The notes beneath the pieces are model-generated. The model did not search any database. It saw only the letters and a program-made list of their open reading frames with translations, and was not told the DNA's origin. Positions 13,325 to 23,705 of a stretch of 64,000 nucleotides of DNA are shown here, in pieces. A program made the position numbers and the translations under genes. The number at the start of each line of letters is the position of its first letter. Within the stretch, counting starts at the first letter, position 1. The stretch lies in the NCBI GenBank assembly GCA_905116865.2, contig CAJHNH020000495.1, forward strand, positions 124,001 to 188,000. Direction: 5' to 3'. The stretch is from Candidula unifasciata (lineage: Eukaryota; Mollusca; Gastropoda; Stylommatophora; Geomitridae).

Positions 13325-13975
13325 GTATAAATATCACCTAGCAACTTGGCTATACATAAGTACCATCTTACAACTTTGCTTCAGATAATATATCTTGTAA
13401 GCTTGTCTTCAGACAAAGTATCATCTCCCAACAATGCCTTTAGACAAAGTATTTTGCAACACTGCCTTCAGACAACATATCTTGCAACATTGGCTTCAGA
13501 CAACGTATCACTTTACAGTTTGATTCTGGAGATAAATATCATCGCACACATTTGCATTCAGGTAAAATATTATCTTGAGACTTTGCCTGAGGAGAAACAT
13601 CATAAAGCTTGACTTCTGAGATATTTATAATCTAGCAGGCTCTGAGGATAAGTATCATCTTGCCACCGAATTCAAAGGATAAGTATCATCTTGCCACCAG
13701 ATTCAAAGGATAAGTATCCTCTTGCCACCGGATTCAGAGGATAAGTATCATCTTGCCACCAGATTCAAAGGATAAGTATCATCTTGCCACCGGATTCAAA
13801 GGATAAGTATCATCTTGCCACCAGATTAAAAGGATAAGCATCCTCTTGCCACTGGATTCAGAGGAAAAGTATCATCATGCCACCAGATTCAAAGGATAAG
13901 TATCCTCTTGCCACCGGATTCAGAGGATAATAATCATCTTGCCACCAGTTTCTGAGGATAATAATCAGTTTTTAA
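13325..13975 (+). repeat. 28-31 bp minisatellite, degenerate on the left, homogeneous on the right
   Basis: From 13646 to about 13940 the unit GGATAAGTATCATCTTGCCA plus CCAGATTCAAA repeats about ten times at 31 bp. Upstream, 13325-13645 holds about ten more units with the same skeleton (AAGTATCATCT..CAAC..TGCCTTCAGA) but heavily diverged and of varying length. Confidence 0.85.
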
Positions 13976-14637
13976 ACTGGCTTTGAGGATATGAATAATT
14001 TGGCAAAATCTAAATCCATCCTCAACGGGATGAAAACTGACAAGACAACAACATTCTGCTGTCCTCAGATATACACATCCCATGACAAGGTTCAAAGTAT
14101 CATCCAATCAAATCTGTATCCACGGATGACATGACTGTGTGTATGTCAGTCGGTAGCTTGAGTACGGACAATGCAGTAGGCCCTTTGTCTATGTCAACTG
14201 TAGGGATGATCGGCTGTCAAAACACGGAAATTGTCTATGAGTCCAGCAATCACCATAAGCCAAAATGGTATGAGAACATAATAAAGACTAATGCTAAAGT
14301 TCTCTAGACGCAGGCAAAGAAGGACCTGGAATACAATTTTCAGGATGCAGATTCCCAGCAGGCCATATTTTCGGTTCTTTGTCATATCGTTCCGATCGAC
14401 TGTCACACAATATGCTGATCGAAAGTGAATTATGATGTTTACTGAAAAAACACAGAAATGATAGAAATTAGCAAATTTTCCAAATAAACACACACAAAAA
14501 AGAAAACATACAATTTTTATGTCAATTTCTTTCTGTGTTGATTCCAGAGTCCCATGTGGAGCGGCTGAAGAAAGAGATGAGGTGGACCCAGTCCGCTGAA
14601 CAAGCATGTCATAGAAAGCAATGAATTGGGGGTGTTT
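13976..14637. other. Intergenic, no gene seen
   Basis: The minus-strand frame at 14194-14652 looks hydrophobic but has no recognised family and overlaps repeat A at its end. I treat it as chance. Confidence 0.35.
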
Positions 14638-14810
14638 AAGGTCAGAGTGCATCTACCTGAGAGGCCAGGAACCAATAATCTGCTGATTAATAAAGTAGAT
14701 TTGTAAAACAGATGTGCACGCAAAACTCAAGTTCAGGAACAAGACCAAAGTCTAGAAGTAGATGAATAAACAGAACTGTCTGCCGGAGTTCACAGCCGGT
14801 GAACGCGAAA
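14638..14810 (+). mobile_element. SINE-like repeat A, copy 4 (5'-truncated)
   Basis: Begins at the AAGGTCAGAGTGCATCTACC segment, which is internal in full copies, and continues through ACTCAAGTTCAGGAACAAGA and GAGTTCACAGCCGGTGAACG. There is no GAA tail. 5' truncation fits reverse-transcribed insertion. Confidence 0.7.
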
Positions 14811-15049
14811 CTGCAGCTGTTTTCTCCATCAGTGAGGTCAATGAAATGTTAATGAAAGCTGACACTAATCACGTGACCAGTCCTTTGCCAATGGTAGCTC
14901 TTCTTACAAACAATGTCGATTTTACCACAAGAACTCATCTGTATGTGTGAATCAGACAGCAATCACAAGAAGAAAAATCACACCCAAAAAAAATCTGCAA
15001 GTCCTTTGCACATTGTAGCTCTCCCCACACACAACTGAAACTTTTGATG

Positions 15050-15480
15050 CCTCATGCATTTGTGGCAACACTGGTTACTACGTGTCCTAGATAGAAAATA
15101 CTTGTTACTTGTACTAAAAGTTCCACGTTGACTGTGATGTTCACTATAGGCTGCTCTTTTCCATTGTTAACTACCATAGTTTTTGGTTTTGGAATGTTCA
15201 AGTCTAAACCATACTGGGCACTTGGCCTGTTCACTGGATCCACTAGTTCTTATAACTCCTGCTCACTTTCTGCTAGTAGCACTGCCTCATTCACGTATCT
15301 CACCGTGTCATTCACGTATCTCACTGTGTCATTCACGTATCTCGCACTGTGTCACGTATCTTCATTCACGTATCTTAGATTGTTTATTGTTCTTCCATTA
15401 ATTATTAATATTCAGTCCAGGAAAGTCCTCAACCTGTTTAAAAATGTTTTTTGTAAATATGTTGAAAAGGTTTGGGATTA
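15050..15480 (-). pseudogene. LINE RT remnant with a tandemly repeated catalytic box
   Basis: The minus strand encodes, in pieces, INGRTINNLRYVNE, then repeated RYVNDTV, then VLLAESEQEL and QYGLDLNIPKPKTMVVN. This is the RT palm around motif C, with the usual YADD changed to YVNE/YVND and the motif duplicated. Stops are present, so it is inactive. Confidence 0.75.
15285..15372 (-). repeat. 21-bp repeat, about 4 units, made from RT motif C
   Basis: CATTCACGTATCTCACCGTG is repeated with small changes. Each 21-bp unit is seven codons (RYVNDTV) on the minus strand, in frame with the surrounding RT remnant. Confidence 0.85.
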
Positions 15481-15596
15481 ACACACATCACCGACGTGCT
15501 CCTCTTTTTATCTCTTATCTGTGGTGAGGTGATGTGTTATCAGTGATGTGTCTAACTATTGCTATTTGTTCCCAGTAAAGGTTACTAACAGTTCAG

Positions 15597-15960
15597 GGCT
15601 ATCCTCCGAATAATGGTGACATATTTTAGCGGCCAAAAACAAGGCCTCCGAATAACGGTCCCAAATTATTGAGGCCAAAAATATACCCTAACAGGGCCTC
15701 AGTCACATAAATTGTGGACTTCCAAGGACTTGAACTAGGGACTTCCGGTGACTACCGCCACCGCTAAACTAGATGGCTGGGACTCATGAGCAAAGCTGCA
15801 GGAGATGCAGAAGCTGCTGCTCGTGAGTCCCAGCCATCTAGTTTAGCTGCGCATAGCGGCGGCGGTAGTCGCCGGAAGTGCGCAGCTGACATGTGACTGA
15901 GGCCCTGTTAGGGTATATTTTGGGCCTCGATAATTTGGGACCGTTATTCAGAGGATTGCC
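15597..15960. mobile_element. Foldback (long-inverted-repeat) miniature element, copy 1
   Basis: The ends are imperfectly inverted (GGCTATCCTCCGAATA against GAGGATTGCC) and the centre is a long hairpin: TAAACTAGATGGCTGGGACT at 15766 is mirrored by AGTCCCAGCCATCTAGTTTA near 15825 with a ~25-nt loop. No coding sequence. A related element is at 22713-23068. Confidence 0.85.
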
Positions 15961-16085
15961 TATTTGTTCTACTCTACTACTATACCGAGGAAGTGAAACC
16001 ACTCTAGAATAGTTATTTATAGTTTTCAAGTGACGTCACACGCGTAGTTCCGTTTAGGCTTCGTATTCCCCAACCATATATAGAT

Positions 16086-16101
16086 GTCGAGTATACTCGA
16101 C
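16086..16101. repeat. Perfect 16-bp palindrome GTCGAGTATACTCGAC
   Basis: Self-complementary over all 16 bases. A related half, TATACTCGACTGTGGGG, recurs at about 16137, indicating a local duplication. Confidence 0.85.
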
Positions 16102-16210
16102 TGTGGGACGCTACGAGGTGGGCGGCTGAAGTCCAATATACTCGACTGTGGGGTTAATTGTTATCAAGTCACAACGCCTTATATAAACACATAAACATAA
16201 TATATAGACT

Positions 16211-16480
16211 TGTCTCACCTGCCCGCATCCAACAATATCTATCTTGCCATGCTCGCTATCAAATATTTGTTAACCGAAAGCCTATTTCGTTTGTAATAAT
16301 ATACCGGCGGCCATTTTTATTTTAATTAGGTCACGTAACTTAATATAAAAACTTAAGATATGTTCTGTAGAATCGTCTCACCTGCCCGCATCCAACAATA
16401 TCTATCTTGCCATACTAGCTATCAAATATTTGTTAACCGAAAGCATATTTCGTTAGTAATAATATACCAGCGGCCATTTT
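16211..16480 (+). repeat. 107-bp direct repeat, two copies 163 bp apart
   Basis: 16211-16318 and 16374-16480 share CTCACCTGCCCGCATCCAAC, CAAATATTTGTTAACCGAAA and ATATACC.GCGGCCATTTT. The 55 bp between them is unrelated. Confidence 0.9.
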
Positions 16481-17508
16481 GTGTGCTAATTACGTATGCG
16501 TTTATTTGTATCTATAAATAAATAACATTTTCAGTTAGGGCTTGGTACCCCGAACGCAAATATATATGGTTGCTATAGGGTTCAGCCGAAAACGTTAAAG
16601 TTATAGCCAATAAACATTATAAATTGTACCATTTCATCTTCTTTGTTTATTTGGGGACACGCCGCCATCTTGTTTCTGTGTTTTCCATTATAAATTTTTG
16701 GGGCAACTTTCCGTCACTGAAATGTGAATATCTCCGCTTAGAATTGACATACAGACTTCATTGAGGTACCGTTGGACTCGGGTTTTCAACCTCTATTCAG
16801 CTGTGTTGGTTTAAAAGTAAAAAACCTAATGTTTAAATTTTGACTAAAATCCCTACTATACAGGAGTTTGAGTTTCTATCTATAATTTTCACAGACAGTC
16901 ACAGTCACTGAGTTTAAAACTTGTTTATTCAGAATTGTCGGGACTCGAATCTCCCATGAAATTTTGCCATTGGTGTGATTTTCACCCACTCTAAATATGA
17001 AAATACGGGTGAACCATGACAGCGTCGAAGATTCTCTGTTTTTCTGTTAGTCCATCAGTTTGATTGAAAATAGCGGTAAATTCGAGGTGGCTCTTTAGGC
17101 TTAAACATTACCAGTTGTGGTAATGGTTACAATTGAATTCTCCGTCCCAGCATATAAAATTTTTTTTTCCCGACTCTGGCAGTCGACTTTAGCGTCGGCT
17201 GAGTGAGCTGAGTCTCACTGCCTGCCAACTTGTCCAATGACAGTCCAATGTCAACAAAGCCGATAGAAATGCGCAGAAAAAACTAGTATTGTGAAGCTCA
17301 GTGACATACAAACAGCGTACCATTGGAAAGAGATTGTTTGTAGAGGGTGACTGAAGTAGCGGCCAGTCACTGCTGCAGAATTGTGATCAGCCCATGTTAT
17401 GTGAATGACACTTCGAGAGTATAAAAATCAGACCAGTTAACATCCGGAGAGAAACACTAGTATCTCATTCTCTGCTCTCTCATCTGTTCTAACATCCGGA
17501 GGCCAGAT

Positions 17509-17512
<4 letters not shown>
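16481..17512. other. Intergenic, no gene seen
   Basis: No open frame of note, no tandem repeat and no recognised element in about 1 kb. Confidence 0.4.

Positions 17513-17577
<65 letters not shown>
17513..17577 (+). repeat. (CT)n microsatellite, about 31 units
   Basis: An uninterrupted CT tract. It makes the minus-strand open frame here read as repeated Arg-Glu, which is an artefact. Confidence 0.98.
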
Positions 17578-17579
<2 letters not shown>

Positions 17580-17589
17580 CAGAACTGAA

Positions 17590-18035
17590 GACCGCCTGCC
17601 AAGAGCGTCACACAAAGCACAGATTTGTAGATCCGGTGACGATCCCCAAGGATCTCTGCAGTTATTGTATCTTCTTTTGTCAAAATCTGCTTGTGTCGCT
17701 AGGCGTCGCAGTCTATCAGATGATCGGCAACCGAGCCAGGGCGAGCTCAGTCGCTTCATATGCCGTGATGTTATGAAGTCTCAAGTTGTCCGTGACTCCT
17801 TCAATCCATCTTCTTCTTGGTCTTCCCCTGCCTCTTGGTGTTTCAATTTTCATGTTGTATGCTCTTGATGCTGGCATCGTTGGTTCCATTCTCATTAGGT
17901 GACCAAACCATTTCATTCTATGCTTCTCAATAAATTTAACGATGGGTATGGTTCCAATAGTTCTTGTAATCACATCGTTTCTCACTCGATCTCTTCTGGT
18001 TTTATTCGCAGCCATTCTCAAACATCTCATTTCAC
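17590..18035 (-). pseudogene. LINE family B, ORF2 C-terminal fragment
   Basis: The minus-strand translation contains MRCLRMAANKTRRDRVRND, KHRMKWFGHLMRM and RGRGRPRRRW, the classic C-terminal block of this LINE type. The same block is seen at 23706-24540, 58150-58415 and 63490-63900. Confidence 0.85.
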
Positions 18036-18477
18036 AGGTGGTTAGTAGTTATTGTATCGGTAACATGAAAAACCTAGGTGCAAATGGGAGAGACGGTCGA
18101 GAGAGGCAGGGGTGCATTCTCTCACAATACCTATTCAATATATACGCAGAAAATATAATGAGAAATGTCAAAAATGACCATACTTGTGACAGTTATGATC
18201 CGCTCAAAATTGGTGGCAATCCTTTTCTGGAACTTTGCTACGCAAACGACACAGTCCTCCTTTCGAACAGCGTTAAGGGAATAGAAAATTTAATATTGTC
18301 CGTCCAAAAGCACAGTGAAGATCAAGATCTGTTCTTGAATTTAAAGAAAAAGAAAATAATGTCCACAGATAAAACTGGCTATCATCCAAAAAAAAAAACA
18401 ATAAATGATGAAGAAATTGAAAATGTCACAAACTTTGAATATCTAGGCTCTATAATAAACAGCAATGGAGACTGTTC

Positions 18478-18487
18478 GACAGAAATT
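18478..18487. repeat. Target-site duplication, left copy (GACAGAAATT)
   Basis: Identical to 18773-18782 on the other side of repeat A copy 5. Removing one copy and the insert restores LINE reading-frame continuity. Confidence 0.93.
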
Positions 18488-18772
18488 CTTCTTCTTCTTC
18501 TTTGCGTTCACCAGCTGTACACTCTGGTGTAAAGTTCTGGTTGTTCGTCCACTTCTGGACTGCAGTCCTGCTCCAGAACCTGAGTGTTGCATCAGTTTTA
18601 CAGATCTGATTCAATTGAATGCAGACTGCTGGTTCCTTGCCTCTCAGGCAGATGCACTCCGACTTCAAAGGAAGCTCCCCAGTTAGTCGACTCTTACGAC
18701 ATGCTTTTGGGGAGGCAGTGGGTCTATTCTTGTTTTTCCCACAATAGGGCCCCGGAACCCACACGGGGGAGT
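18488..18772 (-). mobile_element. SINE-like repeat A, copy 5 (reference, full length)
   Basis: A 285-bp element in reverse orientation, with the (TTC)n tail on the left and ACCCACACGGGGGAGT on the right. It is bounded by the perfect 10-bp direct repeat GACAGAAATT at 18478-18487 and 18773-18782. That is a target-site duplication, so both ends of the family are defined here. It has no ORF. The tail and target duplication indicate LINE-driven retroposition. I could not identify convincing tRNA A and B boxes, so the source RNA is unknown. Confidence 0.93.
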
Positions 18773-18782
18773 GACAGAAATT
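18773..18782. repeat. Target-site duplication, right copy (GACAGAAATT)
   Basis: Identical to 18478-18487. Confidence 0.93.
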
Positions 18783-19275
18783 AAAAGGAGGATAGCCCTA
18801 GTAATGCAAAGATTGAACAGCCTTAAAAGTCTATGGTTAAGCACCAGTAATGAGATAAAAATTAGAATTTTGAGAGCATGCATCTTCCTTGTGGCTACAT
18901 ACGGATGTAAGTCGTGGACTATCTCTCAGTCCTTAAGAAAGAGAATAGGGGCTTTTGAGCTAAAATGCTTTAGAAAGATTATCAGAATATCTTGGACAAA
19001 GAAGAGGAGAAATACTGACATATTAAAAGATGTGAACATCAAGGAAGATTGGCTAATAAACAAAATCCTGTCTCGGAAGCTGAAATATTTTGGTCATATC
19101 AAGCGCTACGACGGATTGGAAAAAATCATAGCAGAGGGCATGGTACCAGGAAGGAGGGGCATGGGCCGACCAACACGAAGATGGGCACAGGATAAAAGTG
19201 ACCCCTTTCTTTCAGGTAGTCTGTGATGAGAGCGACGTTCTGCAATGGACCAGCTACACGATGATGAACATGAAA

Positions 19276-20615
19276 AGAACCGTTAACTTACAGATTGGGA
19301 TGCAGACAACTTGATAACTTCACCCCGAAGACCCTACAAATGTAGAGGGATCGCGGAAGGAAAAAAAAAACCAGACAAAAGAGAAGCAGAAAATGTGTCT
19401 TTGCTAGCGACGATGCTGATTCGAAACACACTCACGCACGCACACACACCAAGGTTTGAGCATACTGCATGCGTGATGAGGATGCCGTCGAACATGTTTT
19501 CACCCTTAGCGAAGTCAGTTTTGGAATTGAATGGATACATATACCTCCTGTTCCCAAAATTAACCTTACAGTTCAAATCCCACTTGACAGAAGCTGCAAA
19601 GAGCATATTCCTGGCACTGTGGTCACTTTAGTCAGAACGCTAATGGATAAATACACAGATGACGGTGATGCTGTAGTTTTAGACAACCGGATCAGTAATT
19701 CTGAGCAAACGTAAGTTAATAAAATTTTACTCCACCAGGACATCATACAGAGCGATAAATACCCGGTGACACAAAGTGCCACCATGTGGATGAGGATCAC
19801 CCATGAAGAGCTCCCGGAAACGGCGTTTCACCATTAGGCTATATTGCGGCCCCTGGCAACAGTCAGAGTGTAGCTTCAAAATAACTAAAAATGACATCAC
19901 TCAAGGTGAATAATGAAGATAATTGGAGCGAAGTGCGTGGGTATTTATAGAGAGCTCACGGAGATGAATGGCACATTTGCTGTTACAACTTGCAGTCTAC
20001 AATGGAAACTGTCGAGACTATACACACGTGGGTAATAGTCCATACACAAACAAGTGTGCCTGCGAGACTTCTTATTCTTCTCTTCCAGACATTAGCCACG
20101 AAGATGCTGGTATTCCCGTCCTCAGTTATTTCATCTGTCTATCGCTTGCGGGGGTGACCTCTGCTTCCCTTGTGTGAGTGAGAGAGCTCTCGGTGCACTC
20201 TCTTGTGGTGGTACTCTTGATCCATGTCCGAACCATTTGTTCTGTTGTCTCTGGGTGTAGTTCCGCATAGTGTCGTCCAACTTGTTTCTCGGTAGGGTCA
20301 TTTCTTATCTTTCTTCATTCTGTTTCTTTGAGCCAACTTCAACCCACTGCTGACTTGCTAGGCCTGTCGCAGTTTCAAGGACTGGAATTCATAAACCTGA
20401 GATTTCTTCCATGATTGCCTAACGTAGAGATCAGCGCTATATGACATCCCATAAAATATTGAGCAGAATCCCTTTCAAAGCGAATATTACTTTTAGAAAT
20501 GAATAGATCCACATTATCTAAAAGTGGAAGTAGAAATGTCACATTGGGCCGGAAGTGCAAAGAGTGGCCAGCGGGTGCTAAGGAGGTGAAAGTCAATAGT
20601 CGATTCTCGACAATT
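19276..20615. other. Intergenic, no gene identified
   Basis: Contains the overlapping frames 19311-19631(+), 19334-19606(-) and 19469-19714(+), none with a recognisable family. The rest is unremarkable. Confidence 0.35.
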
Positions 20616-20619
20616 CACA

Positions 20620-21280
20620 CCCAGGTGATCTGATTATTCATACAGATGGTTCGTTGTTGAGAGGAAAGAGAAGTGCATGATGGTTCGTAGCGAAAGCCAA
20701 CGGAAAATGTGTAGTTCAAGACAGCCTAGCATACGACATGACAATATCTAGCATGAGAATGGAGGTAGAGGCGGTAACTGCAGCTCTTTGGTGGCTGGAG
20801 AACAAGATGCATACACATATCATAATTGTAACAGGCTTTAAAGGCATGATGAGAAAGGTGAAGACAGTGATGCTTCGAGCAGAATGACAAGCTTTACTGG
20901 AAAGGTCATGGGTAGTGAGCATACTATGGGACTTTTCTCCAGGCTATGCTGGCGTAGTGGGTATTGAACAGGCAGACAGATTGGATGGATCTGGGTGGTG
21001 AACTGATACATGACTATGCAGATGTTGTCACAGCTCTTTGGGAACAAGCAACAGAATCAGTAGAGAAACAAGATTATTATGGCCTGGAGAGAATGAGGCA
21101 CCAGAGTGTAACCAGGGGGTCTGACCGGCTCACTACACTCAGAGGAAAGGCAAGACGGACATATAACCATATTGTGATCGGTACCATCAGTATTGGAACT
21201 CTGCACGGGCTGCTGAAGATGAGGACGGGGCAGGCATGAAAATGCCCCGAGTGCTGTGATGTCAATTCTTAACTCAACTC
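20620..21280 (+). pseudogene. Decayed LINE RNase H domain and 3' end
   Basis: With stops and one frame change, the translation shows IHTDGSLLRGKRSA, MRMEVEAVTAALWWLENK, HIIIVTGFK (normally TDS), then SPGYAGVVGIEQADRL, i.e. the ordered RNase H motifs. KCPECC at about 21240 fits the C-terminal knuckle. It is a different, older element from the one at 2-2338. Confidence 0.75.
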
Positions 21281-21402
21281 AACTCGGCTGCTCTTTAAAA
21301 ATAGGTTTGTACTTTTTGTCTGGTTTTAGCACGATTAATTAATCAATTCATAGGTAATGATCGATATTTACACTACGAAGATATTAAATGACCTTTGGTC
21401 TT

Positions 21403-21475
21403 AAGCAGCGTCTGTGGCTTAGGCGTTGCCAACGCGCTTTGTAATTCAGAGGGTCTGGGTTCGATTCCAGCTGCC
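21403..21475 (+). mobile_element. tRNA-like SINE head (tRNA-Thr-like)
   Basis: GTGGCTTAGGCG resembles an A box and GGGTTCGATTCC is a perfect B box. The loop CTTTGTAAT would place anticodon TGT. The acceptor stem is not convincing, so this is more likely a tRNA-derived SINE promoter than a functional tRNA gene. Confidence 0.6.
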
Positions 21476-21589
21476 GGCGATTTGGCAGCAGAACGCTTTG
21501 CGCTGTTCAACGGTGTTATTGAGAACCGAACGTCTAGAAAGCAATGACAAACTACTCAACGTAAAATTGCCTGGTGAGTTCACAAAGGA

Positions 21590-21775
21590 AAAGCTGAGGA
21601 CCAGTTTCCATGCTTGTGGGTGTATTGGGCACATAGGGCTAGCTCTATATTTTATAGACAAATCGGCACTTGGTGGGGGATGTGGTCAGCATCACGTTGG
21701 CCGCCTTTACTTCCAAGGACTTTTCTGGTGTCCAATCCAAGGCTGGGTCGACCTGAGAACCAAAGACGTTCGAAT
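21590..21775 (-). mobile_element. SINE-like repeat B, copy 2
   Basis: Reverse-oriented core: CATAGGGCTAGCTCTATATT, TTATAGACAAATCGGCAC, GATGTGGTCAGCATCACG, CCGCCTTTACTTCC and AGGCTGGGTCGACCTG, in the same order as 57325-57572. The tRNA-like head upstream is in the opposite sense, so two insertions are probably adjacent. Confidence 0.65.
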
Positions 21776-22064
21776 GAAAGTCGAGCTACTCTAAGTTAGA
21801 CACAGACAGAAAATACAGAGGCTAGTTCTGCAACGTCCTAAATCATGGTTATTATTGGAGTCGAAGAGTGTCAGGAGACTGAGAGATAAGATGTCAGACA
21901 GTTTGACATCATGTCAGAAAAGACAATATATAAAAGAAATGACTGATAGAACATGAGACTGAAGGATTTTGATAGACATGCTTGAACAGTACGGATAATC
22001 AGAAGAAGACGGCTATTATTATAAAGTGAATTCTGACGGCCATCATACTCGCCGAAAACTGGAG

Positions 22065-22175
22065 ACATGTTGATCACGTGACCATAGACAACAAATATGG
22101 CGGAAGAATTGTCGTTGTACAGATTTCATTTGTGTCTGGCACATTTTTCTGTGAATGTATCTGTTGCCGTGTAAG
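22065..22175 (+). promoter_or_regulatory. Candidate promoter / first exon of the DIDO1-like gene
   Basis: TGATCACGTGACC (an E-box of the USF/MYC type) is followed 14 bp later by AACAAATATGGCGGAAG, which fits a YY1-type initiator with an ETS-like GGAAG. A possible 5' splice site CGT|GTAAGG lies at 22170/22171. Such E-box and YY1 arrangements are common at TATA-less housekeeping promoters. The nearest downstream start is 3.5 kb away at 25580, so an untranslated first exon here is plausible. This is inference; no transcript evidence is visible. Confidence 0.35.
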
Positions 22176-22712
22176 GACGACCATTGTGTGCTCTTCCTAT
22201 GTGTTGTTTATGTTTCGAACAACGGAAATAATGTATGCTAGCTCTTAGTGTTTATAGATCACAATGACCTCGATGTAGCGCCATCATTCGGCGTGCGATC
22301 CGAATTTTAATTTCAACAGAACTTTATTAATATAATTTTTCACACGTTACGGTTATAAATTAAGTGAATATTTATTATTTATTCTAAGTGAATTTAAATC
22401 TGAGTACAGGTTTTCGCAACTTTCCACCCTCCCCTTTCCAAGAACATGACTATAACGTTATATTTCATATTTCATTATTTACAGGTAACAGTATCTACTA
22501 CACTAATAACTTACTAAGATATGTTTTATAATAATAATATTAATAATTATCTAATTCTATACATACATACACACATACATACATACATACCTACCGACCT
22601 ACCTCAACACTGGGATGTTGAGCGAAATCATAAATTCTGAGAAATCTGACATTTTAATGTTACTTAAGCCAGTTTACTTGCAATTATGAAATACAATTTA
22701 ATTTCAATAATT
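22176..22712. other. AT-rich intergenic or first-intron DNA
   Basis: No gene. A CATA/CCTA microsatellite sits at about 22556-22606. Confidence 0.45.
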
Positions 22713-23068
22713 GGCTATCCTCCGAATATTATGGCTGCCAAAAACAGGGCCTCAGTCACATGTAAATTGCAGACTTCCGGCGACTATCCACCACCGCCGA
22801 GAGTATCTCCCACGCCGCTACGCACAGCGTGGATTGGGGCTAAACTAGATGGCTGGAACTCATGAGCAAAGCTGCAGGCGATGCGGAAGCTGCTGCTTGT
22901 GAGTCCCAGCCATCTAGTTTAGTCCCAATCCACGCTGCGCGTAGCGGCATAGGAGATGCTCTCGGTGGTTTAGTAGTCGCTGGGAGTCCGCAATTTACAT
23001 GTGACTGAGTCTCTGTTAGGGTGTTTTTGTGGCCGCCATAACATGTGGCCGTTATTCAGAAGATAGCC
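22713..23068. mobile_element. Foldback miniature element, copy 2
   Basis: Ends GGCTATCCTCCGAATA and TATTCAGAAGATAGCC are inverted repeats. The central stem TAAACTAGATGGCTGG...CCAGCCATCTAGTTTA is shared with 15597-15960, and the arms also contain an inverted CCACGCCGCTACGCACAGCG / CGCTGCGCGTAGCGGC region. Flanks CAATAATT (22705-22712) and AAATAATT (23069-23076) look like an 8-bp target duplication, which would suggest hAT-type mobilisation. Confidence 0.88.
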
Positions 23069-23217
23069 AAATAATTTATAGAAAGAAAGAAATTCAGTTC
23101 TGGTATTAGAAGTAGAAAGTAGCTGAAAATTGTGCGTGGTTTGCAAGCAATTTTTGACAGTTCTGAAGCCACAGTAATATTATGGGAGATTTTATATTTT
23201 AATTTTATATACTAATT

Positions 23218-23494
23218 CTCCCCAGTGGGTTCCAAGGCCCTGTTATAGGGAAAACAAGAATAGACCCACTGCCTGCCCAAAAGCATGTCGTTAGAGTTGA
23301 CTAATTGGGAGTTTTTTTCAAAGTCGGAGTGCATCTGCCTGAGAGACAAGAGACAAGCAGTCTGCATATCTGTAAAACGGATGCACACGCAACACTCCGG
23401 TTCTGGAACAGGACTGCAGTCCAGAAGTGGATGAACAACCAAAACTTTCCGCCAGAGTTTACAGCTAGCAAATGCGAAGAAGAAGAAGAAGAAG
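23218..23494 (+). mobile_element. SINE-like repeat A, copy 6 (full length)
   Basis: Complete head-to-tail copy with (GAA)n at 23477-23494. TACTAATT is present at 23210-23217 and 23506-23513 and is a possible target duplication. Confidence 0.85.
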
Positions 23495-23705
23495 ATATAT
23501 TAATTTACTAATTATTTGATTTCTACTGGTAAAAATTACCATGAAAAAAAAAGAGATATGGTCTTCTGACTTCAAAATAAGCTGAGACCAGACATGATCA
23601 AGGAATGTTGCAAACATAATACTTTAAGATTGAAGGTTGGCTGCCAGGGAGGAAACACTGCAACACATTAGTAGTTTTATTTTATTATGACATTAATAGT
23701 ATTAG

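Larger units (their letters stand above)
18062..19275 (+). pseudogene. LINE family C ORF2 fragment, split by a SINE-like insertion
   Basis: The first half (18062-18487) has RT motif B, RQGCILSQYLFNIYAENIM, and motif C as YAND instead of YADD, which would abolish catalysis. Then come NLKKKKIM and EYLGSIINSNGD. The second half (18773-19190) resumes in the same reading sense with IKRRIALVMQRL, YGCKSWT, KLKYFGHIKR and GRRGMGRPTRRW. Between them lies repeat A copy 5. The last part to about 19275 matches the non-coding end seen at 27246 and 11495. Confidence 0.88.

Noticed and set aside
14194..14652. 152-codon minus-strand hydrophobic protein
   Set aside because: Overlaps the start of a SINE-like copy, has low-complexity hydrophobicity from AT-rich DNA, and shows no family match.
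19469..19714. Small gene after the LINE remnant
   Set aside because: 81 codons with no recognisable family, overlapping other frames; not supported.
21403..21475. Functional tRNA-Thr gene
   Set aside because: B box is perfect but the acceptor stem does not pair properly and SINE-like sequence follows; kept only as a SINE head.
22097..22173. ATGGCGGAAGAA as the true protein start
   Set aside because: The 25-codon frame ends in TAA, and splicing it at GTAAGG to the candidate acceptor at 25235 gives an early stop. More likely part of a YY1-type initiator or a short upstream ORF.
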